This document shows positions 23,682-35,940 of a stretch of DNA of 64,000 bases, one piece after another. A model generated the notes under the pieces. That model did no database searches. It was not told where the DNA came from and saw nothing but the letters and a program-made list of their open reading frames with translations. The position numbers were made by a program, and so were the translations under genes. Source of the stretch: Melampsora larici-populina 98AG31 (Eukaryota > Basidiomycota > Pucciniomycetes > Pucciniales > Melampsoraceae); contig NW_006768796.1 in assembly GCF_000204055.1 (NCBI RefSeq), forward strand, positions 248,001-312,000, given 5' to 3'. How positions within the stretch are numbered: position 1 is the stretch's first letter; each line of letters begins with the position of its first letter.

Positions 23682-23797
23682 CACTACACAAAATCTAATG
23701 TATTCCGGACAGATTTCTAAAATCTTCTTAATACAAAAATGTAGATTACAAATTACACAAATACTTTCAATACCAAAATATTCCACGTAGATATGAG
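23682..23797 (-). repeat. Dispersed 116-bp repeat, copy A
   Basis: The reverse complement of this segment matches 42546-42661 along its full length with only two visible mismatches. The two copies are therefore in opposite orientation and 19 kb apart. The sequence is AT-rich and includes ATTCCACGTAGATATGAG at one end and CACTACACAAAATCTAATG at the other. No terminal inverted repeats or target duplications are evident. Confidence 0.8.
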
Positions 23798-24883
23798 ACA
23801 TAATAGAATGTTGAAATGAGAAACATTCTGGTAAACCACTTGGGTATTCGCAGGTGGGTACGCGTATACAGATTTTGAAGGAGATTTGGCAGTTTTTAGA
23901 AATTGATCAGATTACAAAAAGGGATCCAAGATTCCATTACATAATATTGTTTTGGATCTACTGTCGTTTTGGTGCCATTGTATGGTTGAACATTTCCAAT
24001 CACCTTGCCCTAAGAGTAAGTAAATTGTTTCCCACTTCCTGTTACATAATCTTCCTCCGGAGAAGACCAAGATACACGCCGGCATGTATTGCAAATAAAG
24101 AAACCGCAGGAAAGTTTTGCGTAACTGCTAACTTGATGGTGATCGGTATATAATGATCTTAACAACAAATTACCGGATGAGTTTATAATCACAATCTGAT
24201 TAAGATAACACACCGTGATGATCACCGCATGATCAAGTATTAAGCATTGACACATATATGCGCTGAATGATATGTAGTCAATGGATTTAACAAGTCATGC
24301 TAATATGTTGTTGTAACCCCAATTTTAAAGTTAGTGATCAACACAATATCCTTTGTGTAGTAGTGATTTGTTTTGTAATCCACCTACAATTATCATGAAC
24401 CAAAGAAAGGATCCGGCCACACCACCACGTTACCGCCGTCAACTCGCCCCACAGCGAGTCCACTGCAAGCACCAGTCAGCTTCAAAGGACTCTCCTTTTT
24501 GAAAACAAATTCTCCTTATGTATATTTAAACGTTCTCTGATCATTAGTTCAGGAAATCGGTTACTCTTGCAGACTTTCTCCCCTGAGTGATTGATCCTCA
24601 ATCACTCAAGTAATCGTTTGGTTTTGCGAGTACACAATCAAGTTTGGGCTTTATCGTGTAAGTCCAATCTGATTTCAGTTCATGTCTTGCTATCCTGTTC
24701 GCAAACTTACTTGGTATTGTGAATCAGGATTGATTCTATTCATCCGAAATTGTCTCTTTTAATTATTCTGTGTGTTCCGTGACGATCCCTCATCATCACG
24801 TACGTCTAGAATTATCGGCTTTCATCTTTTGTAGCTCTTGAATTGACTAGACTGATCAACAATGTTTGCAGGTGCTTGCTAAG

Positions 24884-26032
24884 ATGACGAAGTCGAAAAA
24901 AAAGAGCGGCAATTCTCCTGGTGTTACTCCTTCAAGTTCTAGCAAGAATGACCCTCACGGTTCGAAGCCAGGCTTTGGAAACCCTGAGGATTCAAAGTCA
25001 GGTGTGACAAACTCTCAGGGTCCGCCTCTACCACCAGGACCTCCGCCACCTCCCCTACAATCTTCAATCCCATTTCAAAAGAACGAGGTCCTGAACGAGA
25101 CTTGGTACAAGCTTCAATCAATGACCAGTGGAATGCGTAAATTTCTTGAGCACGACTTCGATGAAAAGTGGCAAGAGGTCAAATGTGACGACTACTACCG
25201 GATCCTCATACACTTCCATCCCGAGACCAAATCCCGACCAGACCACAAGAAAAGCCTCCTCTACAAAGCCTTTAAGGATGATGTAGCCCCCATCTTACAG
25301 CCATACAAGCTACCCGCGCCGCCGGCCCCTATGCAGACCAAAAATTCAGTTCGGAAAGATTTCAACCCACTTAGCCGACGAGTGAAGCGAGAACAACTTA
25401 TTACTGTGATTCTCAATGTTTGACCTGAGACTACAATCCCATCGGATGCAGACATTGGAAGCTTACTCTATTTGTATCGAGAGCATGTGGATAAAGACCT
25501 TCAAATACCTGGTGATACAGAATATGTCCGATAACCAAACATTGTAACTCGTGAGATGGTCAAAGATCTCTTAAAGGAAGAGCTCCGAATGAGTTTGCAA
25601 GATCAAGCTCCCCACGTGTTTATTCATTCAAGAGCAATGAATCATCCAGCTCTAGTGAATCTCTACATCAAATTTGTTTTAGATGAAGAGGTTGAGCCGG
25701 GTATGTTGGTCCGTGGTTTTCACTATTCGCTTCTTCGCAAGAAGCCTTGATTAAACACTTGTTTAACAAATGTGGTTAGTACATTTTGGTTTTTGTCAAC
25801 CCCTTTTTTGTTTCATCAACTCTGCTGACGCCGTCTTGCGATTGATTGCAGCCTGCAGTGTCCCACCAAACGAGTTTGAAGCCTCAATCTTTCACTCAGT
25901 CAGGTCCAGTTCATCGAAGAATATAGTTAATGGGGTACAGACCACAAAATCAAAACTTTCAATTCTTGATTTATTTAAATTTGATAGTACAAACATGATA
26001 TTCGACTGTAGCTTGTCTAATTTGAAGAGCTA
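24884..26032 (+). pseudogene. Degenerate transposon-associated ORF (upstream of Tnp2)
   Basis: The frame starts at ATG 24884 (MTKSKKKSGNSPGVTPSSSS), passes a polyproline stretch (GPPLPPGPPPPPLQ), then a charged region with WYKLQSMTSGMRKFLEHDFD and DDYYRILIHFHPETKSRPDH. An in-frame TGA follows VILNV at about 25421 and a TAA occurs about 80 bp later, while the frame between and beyond remains coding-like (DADIGSLLYLYREHVDKDLQ; NHPALVNLYIKFVLDEEVEP). A probable last exon from about 25852 reads ACSVPPNEFEASIFHSVRSS. I do not recognise the family. Its position just upstream of a CACTA transposase suggests a second transposon gene, but it could be an unrelated decayed host gene. Confidence 0.45.
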
Positions 26033-26290
26033 ATTATCAGTCACGTTTATCCGGACTCGTTGGTTGGAGCATGTTTAGCTTTCTTATCTCTGATTAGTCT
26101 TTGTCTCGTGTTTCAACTTTCATCTTTGTAAACTAGTTCTTTTAGCCAAAAGGTTTCATCTATTTCTTGAATGCGACTTATGAATTATCCTGGAATGTTT
26201 CAATTGATTATTGTATCCCTCCCTATAACATATTTCTTTCTGATAGGAAAATTTGTTAGCCTCCAAACGTGAAATTCATCTCTTTCTCTC

Positions 26291-28190
26291 ATGCCTCCAA
26301 AAACCAACCGGAGCAACAATCTTCATCGTGTTACCTGTTGCTGCCGTATCTATAAGTGTTATCAGGGAAAGTACCAAGATGCATATGGCGTGACTCAACG
26401 GGGTGTCGAGCTTCTACCAGAGGCATTTAGGAACCATCAATTAGCGGAAGAACGAGAGAAAGCAATCTCTAGCTTTCCTCTTCAACCAAGAGGGCAGACT
26501 TCTCAACATCCTCTGACCGAAGTCCACGAAGATACCCTTTTGGAGCCTCTCACACGCTTGAACTTGACTTCTGAATTGTCAAGACCGATCAATCATCATG
26601 CAAGATCCTCAAGCATAGAACACGAAAGCAATCAAATACATGAACCATTAAATAGCTTGTTCTTCAATCAAGCTTTGTTGCGCGCTCCTCCGGAATCTCC
26701 TCCGCCGTCCTCTGGAGTTTGCTTGGCAGCTTTGAAAGCACGAGATCAAGGAATCCTGAAAGTGTATGATTGTGGTGAGCTTCTGCCTTTATAACACACT
26801 TATCCATTTCAGGATGTACCAAACTTATTCTACAATTCTACAATTCTAAACCATTTATACAGAGCGGTTCCACACATTTACGCTACAGAATATCAATCCG
26901 CTGCTACTTCAAGTTGCCCTAATGGCGGCTCTTTTGAGTATCTTTGGGAACATATCGATGTCTACCGCATCGTGGTTTTTGGATTGTCTGAAAATAATAA
27001 TTGAATTGGCTCTTACGCATGGAATCAATCCTCTTCACTCTCCTACAGCTTTGAGGCCATCTGATGTGACAAATTTGTGTCGGATTCCCAAAACAATTAC
27101 CACTGTGATTTCATGGTTAAAACTTGATCCATATCTTATTGAAATGAACTGTTGTCAAGCATGCTTTGCCTTGTGACCACTAGAACATACCCCAAAAAAC
27201 TGTACTCATCAAGTTTCTCAAATTCCCGGAGGACCACCAGATCAGATCAACCCAAATACTCACAAAACATCTCCAGTTCAAGACTATGTACCCGATATTT
27301 CAGAGTTTTCAAAAAGAACTTGTGGTCAATTACTAACCAAAGTAACAAGAGGCAAATCAGTTCCTGTTCGAAGATTTGCCTTTCAAAGTCTTTAGGAATG
27401 GATCGCGCGCTTGCTTTCTCGTCCTGAGATTGAAACATTACTAGACAAGTCATTAGTGGAATCTCGCAGGCCGTTTGATCGGAATAAGCCAATAAAAGAC
27501 ATACACGAAGCGAAAATCTGGAAACGCTTTAAAGGTCCAGACGGCAAGCAATTCACCGCAACAAGTGGCCATTTAACATTTGGGATGTTCATTGACGCAA
27601 TTAACCCCTATGGAAATAAAATCAGCGGACATCATGCATCAGTTACATTTATTGTCATGGTCTGCCTGACACTTCCTATAAATATTCGGCACCGACCTGA
27701 GAATGTTTTTGTTGTTGGTATCGCACCTGGACCCTCTGAACCGTCCTTGGAGCAAATGAACTGGATTTTACTTCCAGTGGTGAACGAGCTCAGAGCATTA
27801 TGGAACCCGGGACTACTCCTTTCAAGAACTCATCTTTACAAATCTGGGCGTCTTGTACGAGCTGCTCTGCTGATTTTTATAGCTGATATACCAGCTCTTC
27901 GGCGCTCATTGGGTTTTCCAAGTGCAACAGCCATGTTCTTTTGTTCAAAATGCCTGATCACTAAAAACGACATTGAAAATCTAGATAAAACAAAATGGTC
28001 AGCCCGCACATGCGCTCAGCATAAACTCTGGGCATTTGAGGCTCGTGACTCAAAGACTGTGAAGGAGCGACAACATATATTCAAGAGCCACGGTGTTCGT
28101 TACTCAGTACTGGTGGAACTCGAATATTGGGACATTATAGAATACCATTCCACTCTCTCACTAGCGATATCTACGAGGTTGGCTTGTAGA
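26291..28190 (+). pseudogene. CACTA/EnSpm Tnp2-type transposase remnant
   Basis: The N-terminal exon starts MPPKTNRSNNLHRVTCCCRI and includes a Cys-rich zinc-binding-like patch and YGVTQRGVELLP. After an intron (about 26776-26861) come QNINPLLLQVALMAALL and, further on, the Transposase_21 core: WKRFKGPDGKQFTATSGHL, FIDAINPYGNKISGHHASVT, VCLTLPINIRHRPENVFVVG, IAPGPSEPSLEQMNWILLPV, IADIPALRRSLGFPSATAMF and FKSHGVRYSVLVELEYWDII. In-frame TGA (about 27173) and TAG (about 27392) interrupt the copy, and it collapses after EYH near 28150, so the C-terminal half is missing. No terminal CACTA repeats were located. Confidence 0.75.
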
Positions 28191-28193
28191 TAG

Positions 28194-28711
28194 TCACACC
28201 TATGGTAGTATCATTTTAATTACTCATCATAAGGTATGTAAAGTCTTAACAATACTGTCACAACAGGTCCTAGGCAGACGTAGAGGGTTCGTAATGAAAA
28301 CTCTATGTCTCTTGGGGGGGGCCCCCGGCCTCAGACGGGGCCGAGGGAGGTAGGACCGCCGGTACAGCAGATGGGGAGTGCTTCCCCTATGACTCGGGGC
28401 CCAGCCCTGAGCCTGTGAACTCCCACCTGCTGTGTCCCGCGTCATATCACGCCCTCCCACATTACGTCAGTCTTCAACTTCAACGACCTCTCCACCTCAA
28501 TCGGCGTCTATCACAGCAACTGGCCACACATCCTGATTCCTCACGCAATCAATCACTAGCGCCGACTTCACCAGCATAATAACTAAACCTGGAGGTTCTC
28601 CAGCAACTTTATCGTTTCTAATAAAACAGTCCTCCGTCGTACTCCCTAATATACAACTGTAAGCTTTGACTTCCAGCGGCCAACGGCAACGTAGTCTCTT
28701 CTAAAGGATAC
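28194..28711. other. 3' flank of tyrosine-recombinase element, GC-rich patch
   Basis: A markedly GC-rich segment lies around 28310-28450 (G-run followed by C-run, GGGGGGGCCCCC, then GGGGCCGAGGGAGG), unlike the surrounding AT-rich DNA. It follows the recombinase frame on the minus strand and probably belongs to the terminal repeat of that retroelement. The residual C-terminal recombinase sequence is also here: GRWKS, then a frameshift to KAYSC, at about 28640-28690. Confidence 0.4.
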
Positions 28712-29614
28712 TCAGATCCACCTCAGGGAAGCACCGCCGACTCGGAACGAGTGGCCCGTAAGTTTACATCCTGCCTGATCTTTCCACACGTTGTCGAAGA
28801 TCTTCTGACACCTCGACTTTATCAACGTTATTTGTTTGCTTCCGGACCGGTAGGAAAACAGGGGGTCGTCATCCGTCGCATCCGTATCTTCTATTAGCCG
28901 ACGTACAGCTGCGACAGGGTCTAATATATTCGACTGGTATTGACAATGTATTTCCTGGATTTCGCCCACAGCTGCTGTTTTCGCCGCACAAATCCTGATC
29001 TTTGAATAACGACCATTCGGATCCCACACTAAATCCTTCACTTTCACCTGATCTACTACGCTAGACAACTTCACCAACTCTCCAAGCCTTGCCATCCCCC
29101 AAAAGGCGACCAAGGCAACGGTGTAAGCCACCTGGCTCTCCATATTTCCTTCCACTAACTTCTCCACCAAGGTAAACAAGTGTTTTATTAACACTGGATC
29201 TTTCTTCGCCTTCGGTTCAGACAGTAGCTCGATCCTCTTTGCCGCCGTTAAGATCGCCTCAATTCTCGGAGTCACGTTGTGCGGGTATTCGAAATTGTGG
29301 AAAAGATGCCATGCCTTCACTCCAGACAGGTAAGTTTGGATGGTGTTCGATTTAATTGGTATCGGGTTCTGATCCAGGACCACTTCCGGTATTTTGGGCC
29401 CTGCCCAAACTACGAAGTTACACAACACCTTCGGGTCAATCGGAAGCAAAGAAGATCTTGGTATGTCTTTCTCTGTCGCATAAGCTATTAACTTAGAAAC
29501 GCCGGCATTATAGTGTTTTATCGTCAACTCTGACCAACTTCCGCTTTTAATGTAGATCTTTACGTAATCGGTGTCTGTGTCGTTTAGGCCATCTCTTCCC
29601 TTTAGGAACTCCAT
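28712..29614 (-). pseudogene. Tyrosine recombinase of a DIRS/Ngaro-like retroelement
   Basis: Integrates the retroelement cDNA by tyrosine-recombinase chemistry instead of a DDE integrase. The frame opens near MEFLKGRDGLND, has an N-terminal SAM-like region (SWSELTIKHYNAGVSKLIAY) and the catalytic fold: ALVAFWGMARLGEL (first Arg) and LTGHSFRVGGASLRWI (His-x-x-Arg). TGA at 28712-28714 follows RWI; coding similarity continues in the same frame to VGRWKS and then needs a frameshift to reach a candidate catalytic Tyr in KAYSC. So the third catalytic residue is not reachable from this frame. The upstream RT-RNase H in the same orientation gives the order RT-RH-YR typical of DIRS/Ngaro elements. 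Confidence 0.75.
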
Positions 29615-29790
29615 AACTTTGTCGATGAGGAACAGTAAGCGATATGGAAGGACTATGAACTGAAACGTGGAATAAATTGAGTTGGTTTTAACTCTCTCAA
29701 ATTTCTCTCACAGTTACTCCGGGTTAACAGCTCGACCCGGCCAGCCCTCGGGCCACAGGAAACCGTCAAACACAGGTAATCAATTGCATT

Positions 29791-30946
29791 TCACAAAACT
29801 TGTTTCACGATCGATCGTAAGTCCAAAGGGACCTCTATTTTCACCATATCATCTGCCTTTCTCTTATCCTTCCCTCTCGACAGAAGGTCTGCTAGGTTAT
29901 CATCTGTCTTCACCCGATGGGCTACCACATCACAATGTAAGAGTTCCAGCAATTTCTGCAACCTTTTCCATTCCTCGTTTACCATGATATCCTTGGATTT
30001 TTTCTTGTCCACCGCGGATTGAGATGTAGTATTATCTGTCAATACTAACAACGTTTTACCTTTCACCTCATAAAACTCATTAATCAGAATTAACCCCAGA
30101 CGAATCGCGACTGACTCAGCCCACGCGATGGTACGCCTACCTCTCGCCGTCTTCTCAGTGTCCCAGCCGTCTGCCAAAGTAAATTGCGCCCATTTCGCAC
30201 CTACCAGGACTCCTATTCCTTTCATCGACGCATCCCCTACCCACTCTAAGTCTACAGGAACTTGGTCTGGAATGATTCGTCTAGGTTTTAGTGTCTTCAA
30301 CACACACTGCCATTCTATTAAGTCTTCTCTAACATCTCTTGGCACCCTTCGCTTTGCTGATGCCACTTGCCATTCCTTCTCCCACCGATAAAGACTCGAC
30401 AGATAACATTTTAAATGAGGAACAATGTGTGTTGTGTGAACCAGTCTTCCAACAAATTTTTCAACCATCTTAAGATCAAACAGTGCACCAGGTACCAAGA
30501 ATTCATCCACTTGTTGACGACAAGCTTCAAATTTCTCTGTTGGTAAGCGTACGGTTCTTTCCTTTGAGTTCCATATAAAACCTATATACCTTTGCTCTTC
30601 CGCAAACTCATGTACTTTCTCCATATTTGAAGCTACTCCCATCTCGTTACTCAGTTTCACTACGTCTACAATCAAGGTTTGGTTTGTCACTTCTTTTACC
30701 AGTAGATTATCATCTACCCAACGGAAGGCCGCCTTCAACTTAAAAACTGCTGCGATAATTGTCTTCCATAAATCTGCTGGTCGTCCAAAAACGCCGCACC
30801 CCGCAACACCTCCAAATTGAATACGAGAATCTAACCACAGTCTGTTTCTTAAATCGAGAATGAAGAGATACCGCCACTGAGATGGGTGTATAGGAATCTG
30901 CCTATACGCCTTTTCCCAATCAAATCTTCTGTGCAACTTTCCTTTT
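29791..30946 (-). pseudogene. Reverse transcriptase-RNase H of the same retroelement, 5'-truncated
   Basis: The frame begins mid-RT at about 30946 with RRFDWEKAYRQIPIHPSQWR (motif A Asp) and reaches FRWVDDNLLVKE (motif C, V-D-D), then thumb/connection sequence and RNase H with acidic residues in EWVGDASMKGIGVLVGA, WAESVAIRLGL, LLVLTDNTTSQSAV and DDNLADLLSRGKDK. The 381-codon frame ends DLRSIVKQVL. The RT fingers and any gag are absent: upstream DNA (above 30950) is unrelated AT-rich sequence, so this is a 5' truncation or deletion junction. WVDD in place of the usual Y/F-x-DD, and the downstream tyrosine recombinase, fit the DIRS/Ngaro group. Confidence 0.8.
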
Positions 30947-31017
30947 CATACTATTAACCCTGTTTGTTGCATAAGAAATCTACTTCATTGAAGTGGAATA
31001 AGTGTGTGGATGGATAT

Positions 31018-31342
31018 ATCACATAACTGAATAACACGCGTGCATGAATGAACTGTAGCACAAAACTGATCTGATAGCTTTATAAATTGTGTACATCAAT
31101 CTTAGAAGGTATTACAACCACATGACTGATGGAGTTATGTAGCCTTTGATTCCAAATAAAATATAGCGAATCCTTATCAGAGATTAGCTGTGTCTGACAA
31201 GTTATTTCTTATAAGGATTCGATGTATCACACTCCTATAACAATCATTGGCCATAAACTTTTAACATAACTAAATAACGTGTGTCTGTAAAACCAAAACT
31301 GATCTAATAGCTTTGATTGTGTATATAAATTGATGTCTGAAA
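31018..31342. repeat. Degenerate direct repeat of about 80 bp with an internal hairpin
   Basis: The segment ACATAACTGAATAACACGCG near 31021 through ATAGCTTTATAAATTGTGTA recurs diverged near 31265-31340 (ACATAACTAAATAACGTGTG, then ATAGCTTTGATTGTGTATA). Between them GCGAATCCTTATC and ATAAGGATTCGAT form an inverted repeat with a loop of about 35 bp. The block lies between the retroelement and the gene ending at 31675. Confidence 0.45.
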
Positions 31343-31674
31343 GCGTAAGAGTTAAGACAAGAGTGAAGAAATGAACACTATTGCACTTTTGATGATGAGG
31401 TAGGATTGAAATCAAGCACGCAAGCATTAAGATTGAGAGCCACCTCCTGCAAAAACAATCAGACAATGCAAAGAGGAAGACACCTATTACGACTCGGACC
31501 AGCAAACCCCATTTACAGCAATTACCCATTTTGTCATCTCATTAACCACTAGGGTGTATCCTCCAATGACACAACTTAACCCATAAACAAACCACTAGAA
31601 CAACTCAACTAACTTAAAACCCGATGATGTATGATTCTCTTAACAAGTGGTTTAATATATGGCGTCGGGAATGG

Positions 31675-32521
31675 CTACGTTGAAGGAGCAAGTTGATGCT
31701 TGACAAGGATGTCCCTAAAACCAAATTTTATACAATTAATGAAAGGTAAATCGGGAATGATCATGCCATTTGGTGTTATGAATAGCTTACGTATGATGCT
31801 TGATAAACGCAGTGATGAATTCAACATCTCGAACCGCGGTATTAAACATCTCCTGACGTAATTTTAATGAAGTATTTGCACTTTTTAACCGCTCCTCAAA
31901 GTCTTCATGTTCCTTTCGTGAGAGTTTAGGCTGACACAGACGAAACTGGATACTTTCGATCAACTCGTGGGAATCTCGAATAAGGTGTAAAGTCTCTTGA
32001 AGGGCCTCAATGGCTTCAGTTTCAACGTGCGAGATTTCATCAATCTCTTCTTTCTTCAGAAACTTGTAGTTCCGGAGAAAGTTTGAGTTTAATCCTTCGG
32101 CTTCAAGACGATAGTTCCCGTTCTTAAAATTTTGGAGACCGTATGCTTCAAATTCTCCGATTCGTTTGGTATCGATATCCGCACTGGAGTTGACCCATCT
32201 GGTAGATTGCGAAGATATGTAAATGGGGGCTTCGAATACTGCTTGAACATAGCTCTGTTCGCAATTGAAAGAGGAGACTAAATTAGATAGACGTGGGGCA
32301 ACCATTTCGATGAAAATCTTCAAGAGGAGCTCATGGTCGTGGCGTGCATTTTCAGTAAATTGGAGATGAGGATAAAAAGCTATGATCACCTCCACAATTT
32401 GAGAGGGAGTGGCTTTGGTTATAAAGAGGTCGGGATCAATCCTAGGCTTCTCTTCACCAACAACGTATTCAAGGATATAATTAGGTAGGAAAACATAGGA
32501 TTGGACTTGATCATAAGACAT
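31675..32521 (-). CDS. Hypothetical protein with C-terminal coiled-coil
   Basis: ATG at 32521 opens MSYDQVQSYVFLPNYILEYV and one long exon runs 244 codons. The sequence AC-GTAAGC at its end is a good donor: splicing from about 31789 to the acceptor TTTTAG near 31715 adds DILVKHQLAPST and a TAG at 31675-31677; without splicing the protein stops as HHT. No signal peptide or membrane segment is visible. Charged heptad-like sequence (ETEAIEALQETLHLIRDSHE; FEERLKSANTSLKLRQEMFN) suggests a coiled coil near the C-terminus. The undamaged frame and normal codon use make it a real gene. I do not recognise the family; it may be rust-lineage specific. Confidence 0.6.
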
Positions 32522-35500
32522 GATGTATGGATGAGCTTTAAAGGGTCCGAAGATAATAATATGTAATTATAGATCAAGAGAGGGAATCAGGATGAGCTGG
32601 TCAAAAATGGGCTTTCTTTATACCGAATTATAAAAGTTAAATTGATCAGAAGGTTGCCATTTTCATGAACCCTTCGATCTTACATACATGTTTTTGTATA
32701 AGTGGAATCCACATGCATGATCATCCAGAGTACATAATCGGACCATATATGTAACTAGCAGATTGGGCGGCGGGCGCCGCATTGACAACTCAGAGGATTC
32801 ACAATGAACATTTAAAATGATCAATATGAGACAAAAACTTCAAGTCTTGCTGGTAATTTTCTCCCTCCAGCCATTGCTTCACATTCTGAGGTCACTTCAA
32901 ACATTTCAAAGTTACCCCAGGGCCAAGGCTTTGTGTGGTTTTGGGCTAACCAAGATTGCTGCTAACTTGTATCATGATGACATGATATAATATGATCTGT
33001 GACATTAATCTTTATGAATGCATCAATTTTGCATAAACATTTATGATAACATCATCCAATAAGAAACAAAATGAAGATACAGCCAAGGGTTGATCTCAGA
33101 ATCATGGATACAGGGTATGCATAGCCAATTTGTTTCCCACAAATTGAGAAAACTGAGGAGATCTAGGATCTGAAACCTTGGACGGCAAAATCATCCAAAG
33201 GTTTTGATCTGATGTCTTTTGTAATGCAAAAAATACCTTGAACAAAAACCTTGGACAAGGTCTGGCCAAGGTTTTGCATCCATTGATATGGATTCCTTCA
33301 CCCAAGGTAACAATGTTGGTGGTGATGTCTCAATGGATGCACAACTTGATCAGATTCCAGGTTCTCCAACCGGATCCTCTACTGATTGATTTCTTATTAT
33401 CCTCTAGAATTTGCATCCTATTTGTTGAACTAACTATATTGCTACAGTATCTCCTAACTATTGGAACCCATGTGCACACAAACAGATTCTGAAAAGAAAC
33501 AAAAACTGGGAATGTGGCAATCCACATTGCTTTGGTTAGATGTGAGATGAGATGAACACACTGACCCATGATTGCCTTGAGCTTTTCACTGATCTCTGGT
33601 TACTACATGTTTCTTTCATGTGAATATAAGTTGCATTTTGATTGAATTCTAGGTTGAATCTGAAGGTAATGACATGGAGGGAATGCACTCCAAATAGGAT
33701 GGCTTCTTGGCTTCTAGCAATAAACTTACATTTCCACAATTAAATGCTAGCTAATATTTCATCCTTTGAAAAGACTCTAGAATATGCTGCCTGCCACTTT
33801 GCACTGTATTTTCTGTTTGGTCTTGCGGTTTCCAACCATCAAACACAAATGTGATTAACAGAATGAAATAAAGTTTGTCAGAATTTGAGATTTTTGACCA
33901 AAAGTCTGAAAAGAAACTTAGGGATAATCGGTTGTGCTTTGTTTGGTGAGTGTGACAAGTGTTGATTGAACCAAATGGGTGGGTGATGATGATAATTCAA
34001 TTAAACTTGGGTTCTAACAAATGGTTCTGAGGAAAAACAAACTGATTTCCCAAGAAAACAAACTCATATATATTGGTTTTGGGTGCTGAAGTTGATTGTA
34101 GATGAAAATAATATTTACTAACCTTTGAAAAAACTTGTGGCATGAGGCTAAGACATTCTCCCATCAAGTTTCAACTTGTGGTTCATGAATTATTCTGGGA
34201 TTTGGGCTGACTGGAAATTTTGAGCTCAGTGGCTGGAAGAGTTGATCATCCAAGCATGTATTAACATATGTGAGTAACTTTCAGGATGCTTGGTTCATAT
34301 TGAGCTATCAATTTATCCAATCTTTTTGGAGATCAGCATATGATACATTTTGATAGTAAATTAGATAAGTCCATCAAGTGTGGGTGAAGTTTTTTTTGAT
34401 TTTTTTTTGAGCAATTGATGTTTTATGTAGTTCAATCCAATCATCATTCATTCCTGAATAATTAGATAATCAATTTGAAGAGCAATTGATGTGTTTCTTC
34501 TTGTAGGGTCTTGTCTACTTAACAAGCCCTCACTGATATTATATAACTAAAATGACTACATATTTACAACTTGATATAACATTGATTGTTGAAGATAGTT
34601 CAAGTAAGTAACGTTCCTGAAGTCTTGACGGACACACAGACAGATGCTGAATGAGTTTAGAAGTTGATGTGATACACAATGAGTAGCCATTGACTATTCT
34701 GAACAAAAGCAACCCGAGTTTGTTTTGATTGAGGCCTCAAAGTTCATTTGAGTCAAGAGGTTGAAAAAGGGACAGTTCAATTGTGACCAAGCGGCTTTGA
34801 GATCAATATCAATATTGCTAAAAGTCACTAATTTCAAAGAAAAACAAATACATTTGTCAATAATAAATTTGTTTTTTGTGTATATAATCAGCTAAAATCT
34901 TCCATAAGAGCAAAGCACAAAAAGAGAAAAATCAGAAGCTAAGAAGAATAGAGGAAGTGACCACAAGACAAAGCACAGAAAGCTTTTTTTCCTTTGCCAG
35001 CAGCCATCCTCCTTGCTATATTCGACAAAAAGAATGGACATTAGCCAGCTGAAGATCTTCAAGAAGAAAAAAGATGAAGGAAGAAATTTTATATACATCT
35101 TGAAACCATCACCATGTAAATGGCCTTGTACCACGTTGACGTGCACACACAGAGAGTTTTGAAACCAATCTGAAAGTCTTTTGGTTGAATTTAAACTGAG
35201 GTTTTTGTCAAGTACCCTTTGTGAACAATGATTTGGTCATAGGATTTGTTGAAAATCCTTTGTCATCAGTTGGGTTCAACTGACTTTGAATGTCCCAGTT
35301 GATAAGGGGAAGTTGTACCTGTTGGGGAACCTTCTTGATGGGTCTTTTGAGGGTCTAAAAAAAGTCTTTTGTTTGTGCATGTCGACGTGCTACAAGAATA
35401 CAAACATGGTGCATATAAGTATTAACAGCCAAGAATGTGGTCAATTTGACCCATAGAGGAATTAGAGCTGATGTCTAGAGAAACGAAGTAGAATAGAATT

Positions 35501-35744
35501 TAATGAGAAGATCTCATAGAAAATCTAGATATAGGATATTTTACTGACACCATCTTTTGCACTTTGGAATCCTGCGTCAAAATCAACTTCCGGTTTCCTG
35601 ACAGTACTTTTGGTACTGCATCTCATCATGACGGAACTGCCCTTTGATTGCTAGTTTGAGTTGGACCAAGAGAGCTGTATTGGCTATCTGCTTGTCTACC
35701 TTATTTTGCAGCACAATCCATGCTTTTTTTGTCATAAACTACAT
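32522..35744. other. Gene-free stretch, decayed repeats
   Basis: No gene is recognised. Short motifs recur: CCAAGGTTTT/ACCTTGG words cluster around 33170-33310 (several near-copies in both orientations), and GAGCAATTGATGT appears twice near 34410-34490. The composition is TG/CA-rich with few CpG, similar to the block at 20.8-22.9 kb, and suggests an old degraded transposon. Short frames are not supported as genes. Confidence 0.35.
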
Positions 35745-35912
35745 TCAAACCTCTGAAATCCGGTCCTCAAAAATCCAATAACCTCTGATATGCGGTCAAA
35801 TTTTGGTCCACCAAGTTGGGTTTTTAGCAGGGAGCTTGACTCTAAGATCTGGTAACCTCTGCTATTTGGTCAAAAAGGCGTCCACCAAGCCCACTGGATT
35901 TCAGAGGTTTGA
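35745..35912. mobile_element. MITE-like element, about 168 bp
   Basis: The left end TCAAACCTCTGAAATCCGGT (from 35746) is the near-perfect reverse complement of the right end ACTGGATTTCAGAGGTTTGA (ending 35912), a 20-bp TIR with one mismatch. The inner parts also show related words in direct order (AACCTCTGATATGCGGTCAA; AACCTCTGCTATTTGGTCAA). There is no coding potential, and the target duplication is not clear. Confidence 0.65.
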
Positions 35913-35940
35913 CTATAATTGTCCTCTCATTCTCTTCATC

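Noticed and set aside
28227..28460. Arginine/proline-rich minus-strand frame as a small basic protein
   Set aside because: It is a by-product of the GC-rich terminal region of the retroelement and has no codon bias or homology signal.
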